Shown here in pieces: positions 46,680-54,340 of a stretch of 61,194 nucleotides of DNA. The stretch's first letter is position 1; each line of letters begins with the position of its first letter. Source of the DNA: CAZVGZ01 sp964627605 (lineage in GTDB: Bacteria > Latescibacterota > MWCZ01 > CAZVGZ01). The translations under genes were made by a program, and so were the position numbers. The stretch lies in the NCBI GenBank assembly GCA_964627605.1, contig CAZVGZ010000021.1, forward strand, positions 1 through 61,194, given 5' to 3'. The notes under the pieces were generated by a model. It did not search any database, had not been told where the DNA came from, and worked only from the letters and a program-made list of their open reading frames with translations.

Positions 46680-47051
46680 TCACGGCGGAAGAAACGTTAC
46701 GGTAATAGCCGAGCGGCGTGCTTCTTCAAAATAGGAGACCGACGCCGTATGATCGGGGCAGTAGCAGTATCCGCCAGGTATGGGCCACTCGATACAGGTA
46801 CAGATCGCTTCAAGGCGGGGGTCGTATGTCAAGAAACACCACATCGGTGTGGAGATAGCGCCCATGCCTGCACCACCGACCAGACTTTGGAACTGGCGGA
46901 TGGCGTCTAGCTCCTCGGTTCGCCGAGAGGGCAGTAACGCAACCGTCAAAATCAGAACCACCGTAGCCGCCAAGGCGATGCGCGGCAGCCACATGCTGCG
47001 TTCGAGCAGTTTTCCTGCGGCCAAAATCTCTCTTAGATCCGGTCCGCTCAT
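46680..47051 (-). CDS. Small membrane protein with CxC-CxC-H tail
   Basis: Protein of 123 residues: one membrane helix near 22-40, then a periplasmic tail holding C72, C84, C86, C96, C98 and H101 in the pattern AICTCIEWP and GGYCYCPDH. The two CxC pairs twelve residues apart, next to His, look like a thiol metal site or a disulfide pair. I know no family for it. Its ATG overlaps the TGA of the TlpA-like gene (ATGA), so it is a firm member of the NosL operon. A copper- or redox-carrier role is inference. Confidence 0.75.
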   Translation of the reverse strand: MSGPDLREILAAGKLLERSMWLPRIALAATVVLILTVALLPSRRTEELDAIRQFQSLVGGAGMGAISTPMWCFLTYDPRLEAICTCIEWPIPGGYCYCPDHTASVSYFEEARRSAITVTFLPP

Positions 47052-47608
47052 GCACCACCTGTTGAGTCAGTGGCGGTGCTGTTGCCAAGGGATACATAGG
47101 GGGCGATCAGTTCGCGGATCGTGTTCTCCTTTAGGTCGCCAAGCACTTTGTCCCTAACAATGCCTTCGCGGTCGATTATAAATGTCGTGGGGAGCCCTAT
47201 GACGCCGTAGTCACCGGCGACCGATCCAACGCTGTCCAGCGCTGATGGATATGTCAACCTCAAGCTTTGCATGAACCCTTTGGCCGTCTTCGCACTCTGT
47301 TTGACATTGACCGCCAACACCTCGAGCCCTTGGCGTCTGAACTCCTGCCACAGAGTCTCTATCACCGGCATCTCTTCGCGGCAGTAGGGGCACCAGTCGG
47401 CCCAAAACCTTAAAAACACCACATTCCCGCGATAAGAGCCCAGCGATGTGGTTGTCCCCCCAGCGTTTGGAAGCGAGAAGGTTGGGGCTGGTTTGCCGAT
47501 CAGGTTGACGGTTTTGCGGTCAATGCCGCTGCAACCTAGAATAATCACAAACGCCATCGGGAACATGATGGCGGCAGCAGTTTTTTTGTGACGTAAGACG
47601 TATCTCAT
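47048..47608 (-). CDS. TlpA/ResA-like thioredoxin-fold lipoprotein
   Basis: Periplasmic thiol-disulfide oxidoreductase of 186 residues. The start is ATG 47608, overlapping the stop of the ferredoxin gene (ATGA); a longer frame from 47677 would overlap that gene by 73 bp. A lipobox ends IILGC with Cys26 as anchor. The redoxin domain has PAPTFSLPNAGG, the active site FWADWCPYCREEMP (C73, C76) and the cis-Pro region GLPTTFIIDREG. Such proteins reduce Cys pairs in cytochrome c or copper-site maturation. Operon partners with CxC and CxxC motifs are plausible clients. Confidence 0.93.
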   Translation of the reverse strand: MRYVLRHKKTAAAIMFPMAFVIILGCSGIDRKTVNLIGKPAPTFSLPNAGGTTTSLGSYRGNVVFLRFWADWCPYCREEMPVIETLWQEFRRQGLEVLAVNVKQSAKTAKGFMQSLRLTYPSALDSVGSVAGDYGVIGLPTTFIIDREGIVRDKVLGDLKENTIRELIAPYVSLGNSTATDSTGGA

Positions 47609-49083
47609 ATCCCTGTCCGTAGAACCATCGGTTGCCAGTTGAGCCATACTCCGGCGGCGCCAATCAAGAGCATCCATATTGTCATGGGGATCATCGCCAG
47701 TCTAGCCTGTTCTGCTGTCTCGAACAACCTCCCTGACATCCTCCGAGCCACTGCGATGCTAAGCCCCGTCCCCAAGACCATTATCGCCAACTGCACCCAG
47801 TGAATAGGATCTATCCCCACTATCGGCGGCAGGTACCAATCCGCAGTGCCGAACAGGTTCCAACCAAATCCAAAAGGGTCGCTAAGTACGGGCACAACCT
47901 TCTGCCCTTCGGAGAGGACGTGAAAAACGTTGTGGGAAAGATGAAAAAGCGCGGCCAGCGGCACAAGGGCGTACGCAAATGTGAGATAGGTTTTCGCCAG
48001 CGGCACATGTTCTCGCTCGGCGAACACCCTCGCCCACCAACAGAAACGCAGGTGAAGTAGTGCGGTTCCCAGCACGATCGCGGCCATAACCCCAGTGAAC
48101 GCCAAAAGATATCCGCTCTGTGCCAGAGTGTCCATCCAGAGGTAGTAGTCGGTGAGCATTGTCACGGCGTGAAAAAAACTGAGCGCAGTGACTATCACGC
48201 AGAAATGGCCGATGTCCGAGCGCGGTTTGAAGCGTTCCGCGAAATCGCCCAGACCCCAACGCGCATTCAGAGAGATGTTATCGTGGCCGCAGGTTGTCAC
48301 GCACTCCATGCATAACATGCACGTAGTATTGGTACTCATCGTGCCCATGTACTCGTGAACCGGGCATGCGTATCCGTCAGCGCCGCCGACGTAGCAGTCT
48401 TTTGTGGTGCAACCGGTTTTGCAGAAGCCTTTGTCGCGCGATCTTAATGCGAACGGGGCGACCATACCATATACGCCCTGTATCAGACCCACAAAACATC
48501 CATGCTCGCAGAACGCGTTGCGGTCATACACGAGCGCCGGTACCAGCGCCAAAACCACCATACCAAGCGCCAGATAGGCGGTGAGCACCGGGCTGTAGGT
48601 GATCCCAACACCAAGTTCGAGCCAGGTGACAATAACAAACAGCACCGTAGCGGGCCAGATATTTTTGAGCCATTTGGGCCATTTGAGACCCATACTTAGG
48701 CGAGAAGCGTCTGGCGTACGTCTCCAGAAAGCCAACCGTTCGATCCATTCAGAGACAGCCAACCATGGGCAGACATAACACCACACCTTGCCGAACAGCA
48801 CCACCATGACAATCAACAGCGTCCACCAGAGCGTCCACGTCAGCACTGTCGCCGCGTTTCTGTCTGGGGACTGTGCCCCTATCAGACCAGCGACTGCAAC
48901 AACGCCAAAGACCGCGACGGTCATAAACTGTAACGCAAACCTCATACCACGGGATTTGAAAAATCTCAGTAGCCAGCCCACGCGAAAAAGGTCGCCGTTT
49001 TTTCGGGGTTGCTGCACAGGCAGGGTTGGCAGCGCGACCTTCTCGTCGCCTACAACACCATCCAGTGGGGTTTCACTGCCCAT
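47605..49083 (-). CDS. Membrane polyferredoxin of the NosR/NapH/FixG(CcoG) type
   Basis: Integral membrane iron-sulfur protein of 492 residues. Cys-rich elements lie at KVWCYVCPW (C102, C105), AFCEHGCF (C192, C196), CKTGCTTKDC (C221-C230, with C240) and the classical 4Fe-4S motif CMLCMECVTTC (C255, C258, C261, C265). The C-terminal half has more helices and the His-rich FHLSHNVFHVL. NosR and NapH pass electrons from quinol toward the periplasm; FixG/CcoG reduces Cu(II) for oxidase assembly. The next gene upstream is FixH-like, which favours a FixG-like, copper-reducing job. GAGAGG precedes the ATG. Confidence 0.9.
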   Translation of the reverse strand: MGSETPLDGVVGDEKVALPTLPVQQPRKNGDLFRVGWLLRFFKSRGMRFALQFMTVAVFGVVAVAGLIGAQSPDRNAATVLTWTLWWTLLIVMVVLFGKVWCYVCPWLAVSEWIERLAFWRRTPDASRLSMGLKWPKWLKNIWPATVLFVIVTWLELGVGITYSPVLTAYLALGMVVLALVPALVYDRNAFCEHGCFVGLIQGVYGMVAPFALRSRDKGFCKTGCTTKDCYVGGADGYACPVHEYMGTMSTNTTCMLCMECVTTCGHDNISLNARWGLGDFAERFKPRSDIGHFCVIVTALSFFHAVTMLTDYYLWMDTLAQSGYLLAFTGVMAAIVLGTALLHLRFCWWARVFAEREHVPLAKTYLTFAYALVPLAALFHLSHNVFHVLSEGQKVVPVLSDPFGFGWNLFGTADWYLPPIVGIDPIHWVQLAIMVLGTGLSIAVARRMSGRLFETAEQARLAMIPMTIWMLLIGAAGVWLNWQPMVLRTGI

Positions 49084-49098
49084 GGCAACGGCCTCTCA

Positions 49099-49692
49099 CT
49101 ATTCGTCTCCTTTTGCCAGACGACGTTTGCGTGCTGACAGGACCGCGACAAGTAGACCGATCAGAACAGCTCCCATCACGCCGAGAAGAACGAAGTTGGG
49201 GCCTGCACGCTGAGACACCTCATAGTCCGCTGTAAGCCGGTACTCGTTGAACTCCATGTCCTCGAACAGGACTACAGCGCGGTATGGCCCAGGTGCTGGA
49301 TAGGTGATGGGAATCTCAAAAAAGACGCCTGTGGTATCCGCCTCAAAATGTCTGATTTCGTAGGTCCACGTGCTGTCAGGGATGTCGCGCCGACTTATGA
49401 CTATTGACAGAGGCTCAACTTCGGCGCGTGTGCCCTCGTCGATATGGCGTATGCTTACGATGACCTCGCAGGTCTCGCCTGGGGATGGATTGGGCGGGGT
49501 AAGCATTATTGATGCACGCAGCGTCGAGTCGGCTGGGTAGGAGGTGAACTTGCGAACGTTTCCCTCGCCGATGGGCACATGAGCCCAACATTCCCCTACA
49601 CCAGATATGGCGCAGACTACTAGCAGCAGCGCATAGGGGCGAACAGACCTGCGGTTCCGCTCCTGGTTCGGACTTAGGCGGCCTAAGCTCAT
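49099..49692 (-). CDS. FixH/YtkA-like membrane-anchored periplasmic protein
   Basis: Protein of 198 residues from ATG 49692 (TAATG overlap with nosL). An N-terminal signal ends near VGECWAH, an Ig-like beta domain follows (LTPPNPSPGETCEVIVSIRH, YPAPGPYRAVVLFED), and a C-terminal helix anchors it (NFVLLGVMGAVLIGLLVAVL) before a basic tail. The PxxGPYxxxVxF strand is the hallmark of FixH and YtkA domains. FixH is the partner of FixG in the FixGHIS system that supplies copper to cbb3 oxidase. Here it sits directly before the FixG-like gene, although no oxidase is seen. Confidence 0.72.
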   Translation of the reverse strand: MSLGRLSPNQERNRRSVRPYALLLVVCAISGVGECWAHVPIGEGNVRKFTSYPADSTLRASIMLTPPNPSPGETCEVIVSIRHIDEGTRAEVEPLSIVISRRDIPDSTWTYEIRHFEADTTGVFFEIPITYPAPGPYRAVVLFEDMEFNEYRLTADYEVSQRAGPNFVLLGVMGAVLIGLLVAVLSARKRRLAKGDE

Positions 49693-50135
49693 TAGCGGCT
49701 GCTTCCAGGGCGCCACTCTTTCATCCGCCGCCGCGCCGCTTCCAACCGCATCATCTCGCCGCCAAAGCCGATCTGAAATTTGACGGCGTCAGTGGAATCG
49801 GCAAAAGCTATAAGGCCGGGACTCATTCCTGGTTTGGCGGAGCTATTGAACAGGAAATGGGCGTCAGATGCGGCAATGCGCCGACCACCGATAAAATCGG
49901 TCACTTCGAACGCCCCGAGCCGCTCGCCGAGCCGCCCCGACAGAACCACTCCGCACTGCACCCCACACGTATTCATTGTTTGACCACCATCAAGCGCTAG
50001 ATAGCCCCTGACATGCATCATGTGGGCCATATTCATCCCGCACAGGCTGCATCTCTGAGCAGACTGCGCCCCAACCACCACCACAGCCGACAACAGCAGC
50101 AACGCCAATCCGATTGATCTGAAATCGACACTCAT
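49692..50135 (-). CDS. nosL: NosL family copper-binding protein
   Basis: First gene of the putative copper operon. I place the start at ATG 50135 (147 residues, AAAGG upstream) rather than 50183. The signal peptide (ALLLLSAVVVVGAQS) lacks a lipobox, unlike many NosL lipoproteins. The metal site is RCSLCGMNMAHMM: C29, C32, M34, M36, the CxxCGM-type Cu(I) motif. Family strands VRGYLALDGGQTMNTCG and FIGGRRIAASDAHFLFNS follow. NosL delivers copper to nitrous oxide reductase in denitrifiers; no nosZ is in this window, so the client is unknown. Confidence 0.88.
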   Translation of the reverse strand: MSVDFRSIGLALLLLSAVVVVGAQSAQRCSLCGMNMAHMMHVRGYLALDGGQTMNTCGVQCGVVLSGRLGERLGAFEVTDFIGGRRIAASDAHFLFNSSAKPGMSPGLIAFADSTDAVKFQIGFGGEMMRLEAARRRMKEWRPGSSR

Positions 50136-50230
50136 CGTCTGTAACCTTTGCACGGGTGACACGTTTTTAGGAAAAATGTCCACTGCTGAGCCTCAACGAG
50201 CCAAAACGCCAATTCTCGGCGAACCATGAG

Positions 50231-50251
50231 ACAGAATGTCTGATATTCTGT
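50231..50251. promoter_or_regulatory. Operator-like palindrome upstream of the NosL operon
   Basis: Perfect inverted repeat ACAGAAT (50231-50237), seven-base spacer, ATTCTGT (50245-50251). It lies in the 222-bp gap between the fourth sialidase-like gene and nosL, 95 bp upstream of the nosL start. There is no T-run on either side, so it does not look like a terminator. A dimeric regulator site is the simplest reading; the regulator is unknown. Confidence 0.4.
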
Positions 50252-50357
50252 GGTATACCGCAACTGATCGTTGTACCCAGGCACCCACCCATAGAAGCTG
50301 TCGGTGCCTGGCTGGCCCGCTCAACGGCCTGTCACATGGCAAGCACCATGCTATTCG

Positions 50358-51434
50358 CTAAAGCTCGTCGGGATCAAAGATCGTAGCGGCGATATATCGC
50401 TCGGTGTCAGGCTCATCGTTGTGGTAGTAGGCCGATACCACTTTTCCATCGGACCGCTCGATAGCGCGGGGATATCCTACGTCGTGATTGCCGCCATCAT
50501 CGCGCAGGATTTTTTCATCCAACCACGTCTTTCCGCCGTCCTCGCTAATCCTGCATCGCATTCCATAAGGCCAGTCGCGGTAGCCATACACCAGACACAA
50601 CCGACCGTCGCGTAGATGTATCAGTGCCGGTGGATTGCCGCCAGCGCCTGTATTGTCCGCAGGGGTGTTGAGATAGCTCCATGTCACGCCTAGATCATCT
50701 GATGTGTAGGCGTTGATCCAGCACCTTTCGCCGCCGCGATGGCGCACCGCCGTCAGTAGCGAACTTTCATCTAGCTGCACGGTGCTGGGCATTATCGCGT
50801 ATCCCGGCGGCTCCGGTCCGATCCAGGAAACGAACTCGAACGATTGCCCGCCATCGTTAGTACGGGCGCAAAAGACCCGCCCTTCGTTGCCATCGGATTT
50901 GGCTGCCGTTAGAAAAAACAGCGCCTCGTTGCTGCTTTGGGGGATGATGTCCGTTCTCGCAGAAATACCCGGCGCTCCAAAATCTGGCAGACCGTGGGGA
51001 CCCAACCACGTTTGGCAGCGATCGTAGGAGTAGTAGAACCACGAAACCGCACCGGTGTGAAGACCTGTCCTGGCGCACATCATCGCGAAATCTTTGTGCT
51101 CGAAATCCACTGGTTCTACAGGAGGAGGTAGCGACCCGGCGTCAAAGGTTACGATCTCCAGGTTAGCGGTGGCGTGCTCGTCGGCAGATAGAGCTTTGTC
51201 ATCTGGCGATTTGAGTGGTGCTTTGACGACATCCCACGTCATCCCACCGTCAACAGATCGGCTCTGCATGGTCGTCCAGGGTCGGCTTTTATCGCGGGCG
51301 TGGAAGCCGCCATTGGGGTCCATGAACCCGGCGATAAAGCAGAGCACAATCTCCTGGCCCCAACACCACATACCGTAGTTCGCTGGCCAACCGCCGTAGC
51401 GCCCAGGCTCTTTGAAGATATCTACATGGTCCAT
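50358..51434 (-). CDS. Exo-alpha-sialidase/BNR-repeat family protein (copy 4)
   Basis: Fourth member of the sialidase-like family, 358 residues and separate from the tandem array. It keeps the N-terminal block GRYGGWPANYGMWCWGQEIV and the C-terminal DVGYPRAIERSDGKVVSAYY. Asp-boxes include SVDGGMTW, TNDGGQSF, SDDLGVTW and SEDGGKTW. The insertion FHARDKSRPWTTMQSRSVDG groups it with copy 3. It has no signal peptide. The gene lies 14 bp after a PhyH-family gene with which it is probably co-transcribed, inside the otherwise copper-related region. Confidence 0.85.
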   Translation of the reverse strand: MDHVDIFKEPGRYGGWPANYGMWCWGQEIVLCFIAGFMDPNGGFHARDKSRPWTTMQSRSVDGGMTWDVVKAPLKSPDDKALSADEHATANLEIVTFDAGSLPPPVEPVDFEHKDFAMMCARTGLHTGAVSWFYYSYDRCQTWLGPHGLPDFGAPGISARTDIIPQSSNEALFFLTAAKSDGNEGRVFCARTNDGGQSFEFVSWIGPEPPGYAIMPSTVQLDESSLLTAVRHRGGERCWINAYTSDDLGVTWSYLNTPADNTGAGGNPPALIHLRDGRLCLVYGYRDWPYGMRCRISEDGGKTWLDEKILRDDGGNHDVGYPRAIERSDGKVVSAYYHNDEPDTERYIAATIFDPDEL

Positions 51435-51448
51435 TTCAGTTCTCTCAT

Positions 51449-52192
51449 TCAGTTCTGGTCAAGCAGTTCTGGCCCATCGCCCCCAAGTTGCGATTTGGGC
51501 GTGAGGTCGAATCGCGGCTGTTCCAACAGCGCGAGCCACTGCCCGTCGATAAGCGCCTGAACGTCGTGTCTAAAACACTGTATCGCAAAGCCTACGCGTG
51601 GCGATTGGGTAGTATTAGCCCCGGAACCATGGACCGCCAATCTCGAAAACGCCAAAACATCTCCTGGATTCATCGCTATCGGCTGAGGATCGGATGGCTC
51701 AGTCTCGATTTTCAGGTAGTGATCGCCGTCTCCAGAGTTTACTGAGGGCAGGGTACCATTTGTGTGCGATTTCGGAACGACTTCGATACAGCCGTTGGCG
51801 GGAGACATCGGGCAAAGCGCAAACCACCGATTGATACCTGGCCCGTCAAACTGGGTGTACTGGTGAAAATGGAAACGCCCGCCGCCTGGAGATTTTACCG
51901 CTGTAAAGACCGAATGTAGATGACTCTCTCCGTCCATCAGCCCTGAAGCGAGCTGGGTGATGCGGTCGCTATTGATAAGCCGGTCCAGACCGCTGCCAGC
52001 GAGATAGGTCTGCGATACCTGCCGGAGTTTTGCCGCGGTCTGACCACCGTGCCGCACGATCTCCATCACCTCATCCTTCAGACCATCCACCGCTGCGGTG
52101 TCAACGACGTTAGGAATCAGCAGGTATCCCTGGTCTCTATAGAAACCGACCTCTTGATCGGTGAGCGATATCGAACGAACCGGTGTTGACAT
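51449..52192 (-). CDS. PhyH family protein with altered metal-site motif
   Basis: Phytanoyl-CoA-dioxygenase-like protein of 247 residues from ATG 52192; an upstream frame to 52216 adds eight residues. The N-terminal FYRDQGYLLIPNVVD and core SPANGCIEVVPKSHTNGTLP are standard. At the iron site, where the family has HxD (WHQDxxYW), this protein reads FHFHQYTQFD, so Tyr stands in the carboxylate position. The distal His and Arg seem present in LAVHGSGANTTQSPRVGF. It may be a non-hydroxylating relative or use a different ligand. Neighbour of the copy-4 sialidase-like gene. Confidence 0.82.
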   Translation of the reverse strand: MSTPVRSISLTDQEVGFYRDQGYLLIPNVVDTAAVDGLKDEVMEIVRHGGQTAAKLRQVSQTYLAGSGLDRLINSDRITQLASGLMDGESHLHSVFTAVKSPGGGRFHFHQYTQFDGPGINRWFALCPMSPANGCIEVVPKSHTNGTLPSVNSGDGDHYLKIETEPSDPQPIAMNPGDVLAFSRLAVHGSGANTTQSPRVGFAIQCFRHDVQALIDGQWLALLEQPRFDLTPKSQLGGDGPELLDQN

Positions 52193-52217
52193 TGGCGATT
52201 TTTTCCATCTACGCAAG

Positions 52218-52820
52218 TCATAAAGATAGAACGGCTACGCGTCGCTGCCCATCGTGGGTGGCGACTGTGACCGAAACAGCTTCAATCTCTCCTAATGTAA
52301 TGTCCGCTTCGTAGATTCCGCCATCACTCTCTGTATCGGAGACCGCCCCGCTGTCTGACTCAACGGTGACTGAGGCACCCATCACCGGCACCCCAAAACC
52401 ATCCATCACCCGGACTGTAATGTGATGCGTGTGCGCTGCGACATTCACAGGGCTGACCTCACCGATATGCCCAGTTGCGCGAATCCTGTCGAAAGCGTCT
52501 CTGGTCATCAGGTGTATGTTAATCTGGTAGCCTGCAACAATCTGGGCTTTCGCCCAATGATTGCCTGTGTACGCCTCCGGGTGCGCATGGTACACCTCGC
52601 GGCAGACCTCCATGCAGAAACCAAACGTCTGATCGCCCGATTTCTGAGCGTCCCACGCCGCTTCGTGTGACAACCACATCCCACATACAGGGTCCAGAAT
52701 CGTGCCGCCCCAGAACGGGTGGGCGTCAGGGGCGGTCGAGGTCGTACCAACGCGGGCGCATCCAGCCATCGCCAGACTCATCAAACTCAGTGTAATCAAC
52801 GCATCTCGAATTCGAAGCAT
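52218..52820 (-). CDS. YHS-domain lipoprotein
   Basis: Periplasm-facing lipoprotein of 200 residues. The lipobox ends AMAGC (Cys21). A YHS-type metal-binding domain follows: TILDPVCGMWL with FGFCMEVCREVYHAHPEAY, giving C46, C69 and C73 as likely thiol ligands plus nearby His. The second half (from about 105) is a beta-rich domain, HHITVRVMDGFGVPVMGASV, like a transthyretin or FixH-type fold. YHS domains occur in copper ATPases and copper or mercury proteins. GGGAG precedes the ATG. It follows the Met/His-rich barrel gene by 46 bp on the same strand. Confidence 0.85.
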   Translation of the reverse strand: MLRIRDALITLSLMSLAMAGCARVGTTSTAPDAHPFWGGTILDPVCGMWLSHEAAWDAQKSGDQTFGFCMEVCREVYHAHPEAYTGNHWAKAQIVAGYQINIHLMTRDAFDRIRATGHIGEVSPVNVAAHTHHITVRVMDGFGVPVMGASVTVESDSGAVSDTESDGGIYEADITLGEIEAVSVTVATHDGQRRVAVLSL

Positions 52821-52866
52821 TCTCAGTCTCCCAACCGCTTCTGATCTATGAACGATAAAGAAAAAC

Positions 52867-54054
52867 CTACCACTCGGTCTTCCACCCCACCGTGAGCATC
52901 CATTCGGTCTTCATCTGCGGACCGTTCAAATCTTGGTAGATTGGCAATCCGAACTCCACGCCGAGCCAGTTGCCCTCAAGAATCCCACGGGGCATTCGCA
53001 GGTTGATGCCTAACAGCGCATCAGCGCGTTTGCCGCCCTGAAGATTCGGGTCAGCGGTGGGGACCTTGTATAATGGGGTGTTGATGGCGGGCTTGTGCAT
53101 GTGGTCGTGACCGTCACCGCCCATATCCATGTCCTTAACGAACTTGGCTTTGATCGAGTGATCCTCGCCGCTGAGGTTGCCCCACTGCTGGAAGTAGACG
53201 CGCACCGAGGTGCTGATCCAGTTGGCGAATTTGCGTGCGCTCCAGGCAGTAAGCCCCAAACGGTTGCCCAGTTTGTATTTCTCGCTGTTTTCGTTCAGCC
53301 GTATGACACCTGTGGCTTGGGCGCCGAAACCCCACGGGCCGGACATTCCCAGATAGGTGACCCCCAGTCGCAGATCAACGCTTCCCGATCCGATCTGCAT
53401 GGGATATGGACGGGTTATCGCGGTATCTGGACTCATCGGCGGCGTGCCCATTTCTGTCACTGACCCGGTTGGGAAGCTGAGCCCCAGCAGGCCGAGGAAA
53501 CGGTGAGGGTTTTGGAGCGTCATTGGACGAATATTGTATAGAGCGGTGAGCTTCGCATCACCTACACCGCTCGGTTCGCCAACAAAAGTGACCTCAGTTG
53601 GCATAGGCATCTGCTTGTCGGCGTCAGTTGCTCCCGGTTTCATGCCCCCCATCGTCATTCGCATGGTGTGATCCATCCAGATATCCATGTATGGCACCAT
53701 CGCCATCACTGTGAACCGGTCGGTAACTGCGTACATGGCCCCCACCATGTGCATGGTCATCGTCATATCAGTCGGCGCGGTCATATACCCGGCGTCCAGC
53801 ACAGCATCAGTCGTCACCTCGTCTGTGCCGTCCAGAAGCCCTTTCATTGACATGTGCATAACGCGGTAGGACGTCATGACCGACCCCTGATGGTGTGTAT
53901 GATCGCCCATGATGGCTATCGGTCCGTGGCCGTCTGGACGAATGTGGAAACCGTGTGTAGTGTGGCTTAGATCGGGAGTCTGAGCTGAGCTTGTGTGAAT
54001 TAGTGCCGCGATTCCGATCATCAATGGCACCATAACCGGTGTTCTGGTTCTCAT
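52867..54054 (-). CDS. Met/His-rich outer-membrane beta-barrel protein, probably metal-related
   Basis: About 395 residues from ATG 54054, where a signal peptide begins (MRTRTPVMVPLMIGIAALIH); further in-frame ATGs lie upstream inside the 15-bp repeats. After the signal it is unusually rich in Met and His: THTTHGFHIRP-like start, HTHHQG, YRVMHMSMKG, MTMTMHMVGAM, DHTMRMTMGGMKPG and a late DMDMGGDGHDHMHK. The rest alternates like a barrel and ends VGWKTEW. Met/His clusters suit Cu(I)/Cu(II) binding. It pairs with the YHS lipoprotein gene downstream. A copper-specific outer-membrane channel is inference. Confidence 0.8.
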   Translation of the reverse strand: MRTRTPVMVPLMIGIAALIHTSSAQTPDLSHTTHGFHIRPDGHGPIAIMGDHTHHQGSVMTSYRVMHMSMKGLLDGTDEVTTDAVLDAGYMTAPTDMTMTMHMVGAMYAVTDRFTVMAMVPYMDIWMDHTMRMTMGGMKPGATDADKQMPMPTEVTFVGEPSGVGDAKLTALYNIRPMTLQNPHRFLGLLGLSFPTGSVTEMGTPPMSPDTAITRPYPMQIGSGSVDLRLGVTYLGMSGPWGFGAQATGVIRLNENSEKYKLGNRLGLTAWSARKFANWISTSVRVYFQQWGNLSGEDHSIKAKFVKDMDMGGDGHDHMHKPAINTPLYKVPTADPNLQGGKRADALLGINLRMPRGILEGNWLGVEFGLPIYQDLNGPQMKTEWMLTVGWKTEW

Positions 54055-54242
54055 CGCTTTGCCTCTCATCGCTTTGCCTCTCATCGCTTTGCCTCTCNNN
54101 NNNNNNNNNNNNNNNNNNNNNNNNNNNNNNNNNNNNNNNNNNNNNNNNNNNNNNNNNNNNNNNNNNNNNNNNNNNNNNNNNNNNNNNNNNNNNNNNNTCT
54201 CATCGCTTTGCCTCTCATCGCTTTGCCTCTCATCGCTTTGCC
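54049..54242 (-). repeat. 15-bp tandem repeat array carrying SD-ATG units, interrupted by an assembly gap
   Basis: Unit (minus strand) AGAGGCAAAGCGATG-like, written on plus as TCTCATCGCTTTGCC. Three perfect units lie at 54049-54093 and three at 54198-54242, with 100 Ns between that must hide more. Each unit read on the minus strand supplies AGAGG, a seven-base spacer and ATG. Because 15 is a multiple of three, extra copies add MRGKA in frame to the barrel protein. The assembly gap was probably caused by this repeat. Confidence 0.9.
54098..54197. other. Assembly gap (100 N) inside the tandem repeat
   Basis: One hundred undetermined bases flanked on both sides by the same 15-bp repeat in the same orientation. 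The length is a round placeholder, so copy number is unknown. Confidence 0.95.
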
Positions 54243-54340
54243 TCTCCGCTAAAAGATTGAGGACGATCTGTAATCACCATACACCGGCATCGGTAGTCAC
54301 TCTAAGCGCTCTGCAACCCCCATCTTTTGGCGGTTGCTGC

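Noticed and set aside
43287..50135. Reading this operon as a classical nos (nitrous oxide reductase) cluster
   Set aside because: nosZ and nosD are absent and the ABC pair is LolD/FtsX-type rather than NosF/NosY-type, so denitrification cannot be claimed from this window.
53668..53869. Plus-strand His/Met-rich frames opposite the barrel gene
   Set aside because: They are mirror images of the Met/His codons (CAT/ATG) of the real minus-strand gene.
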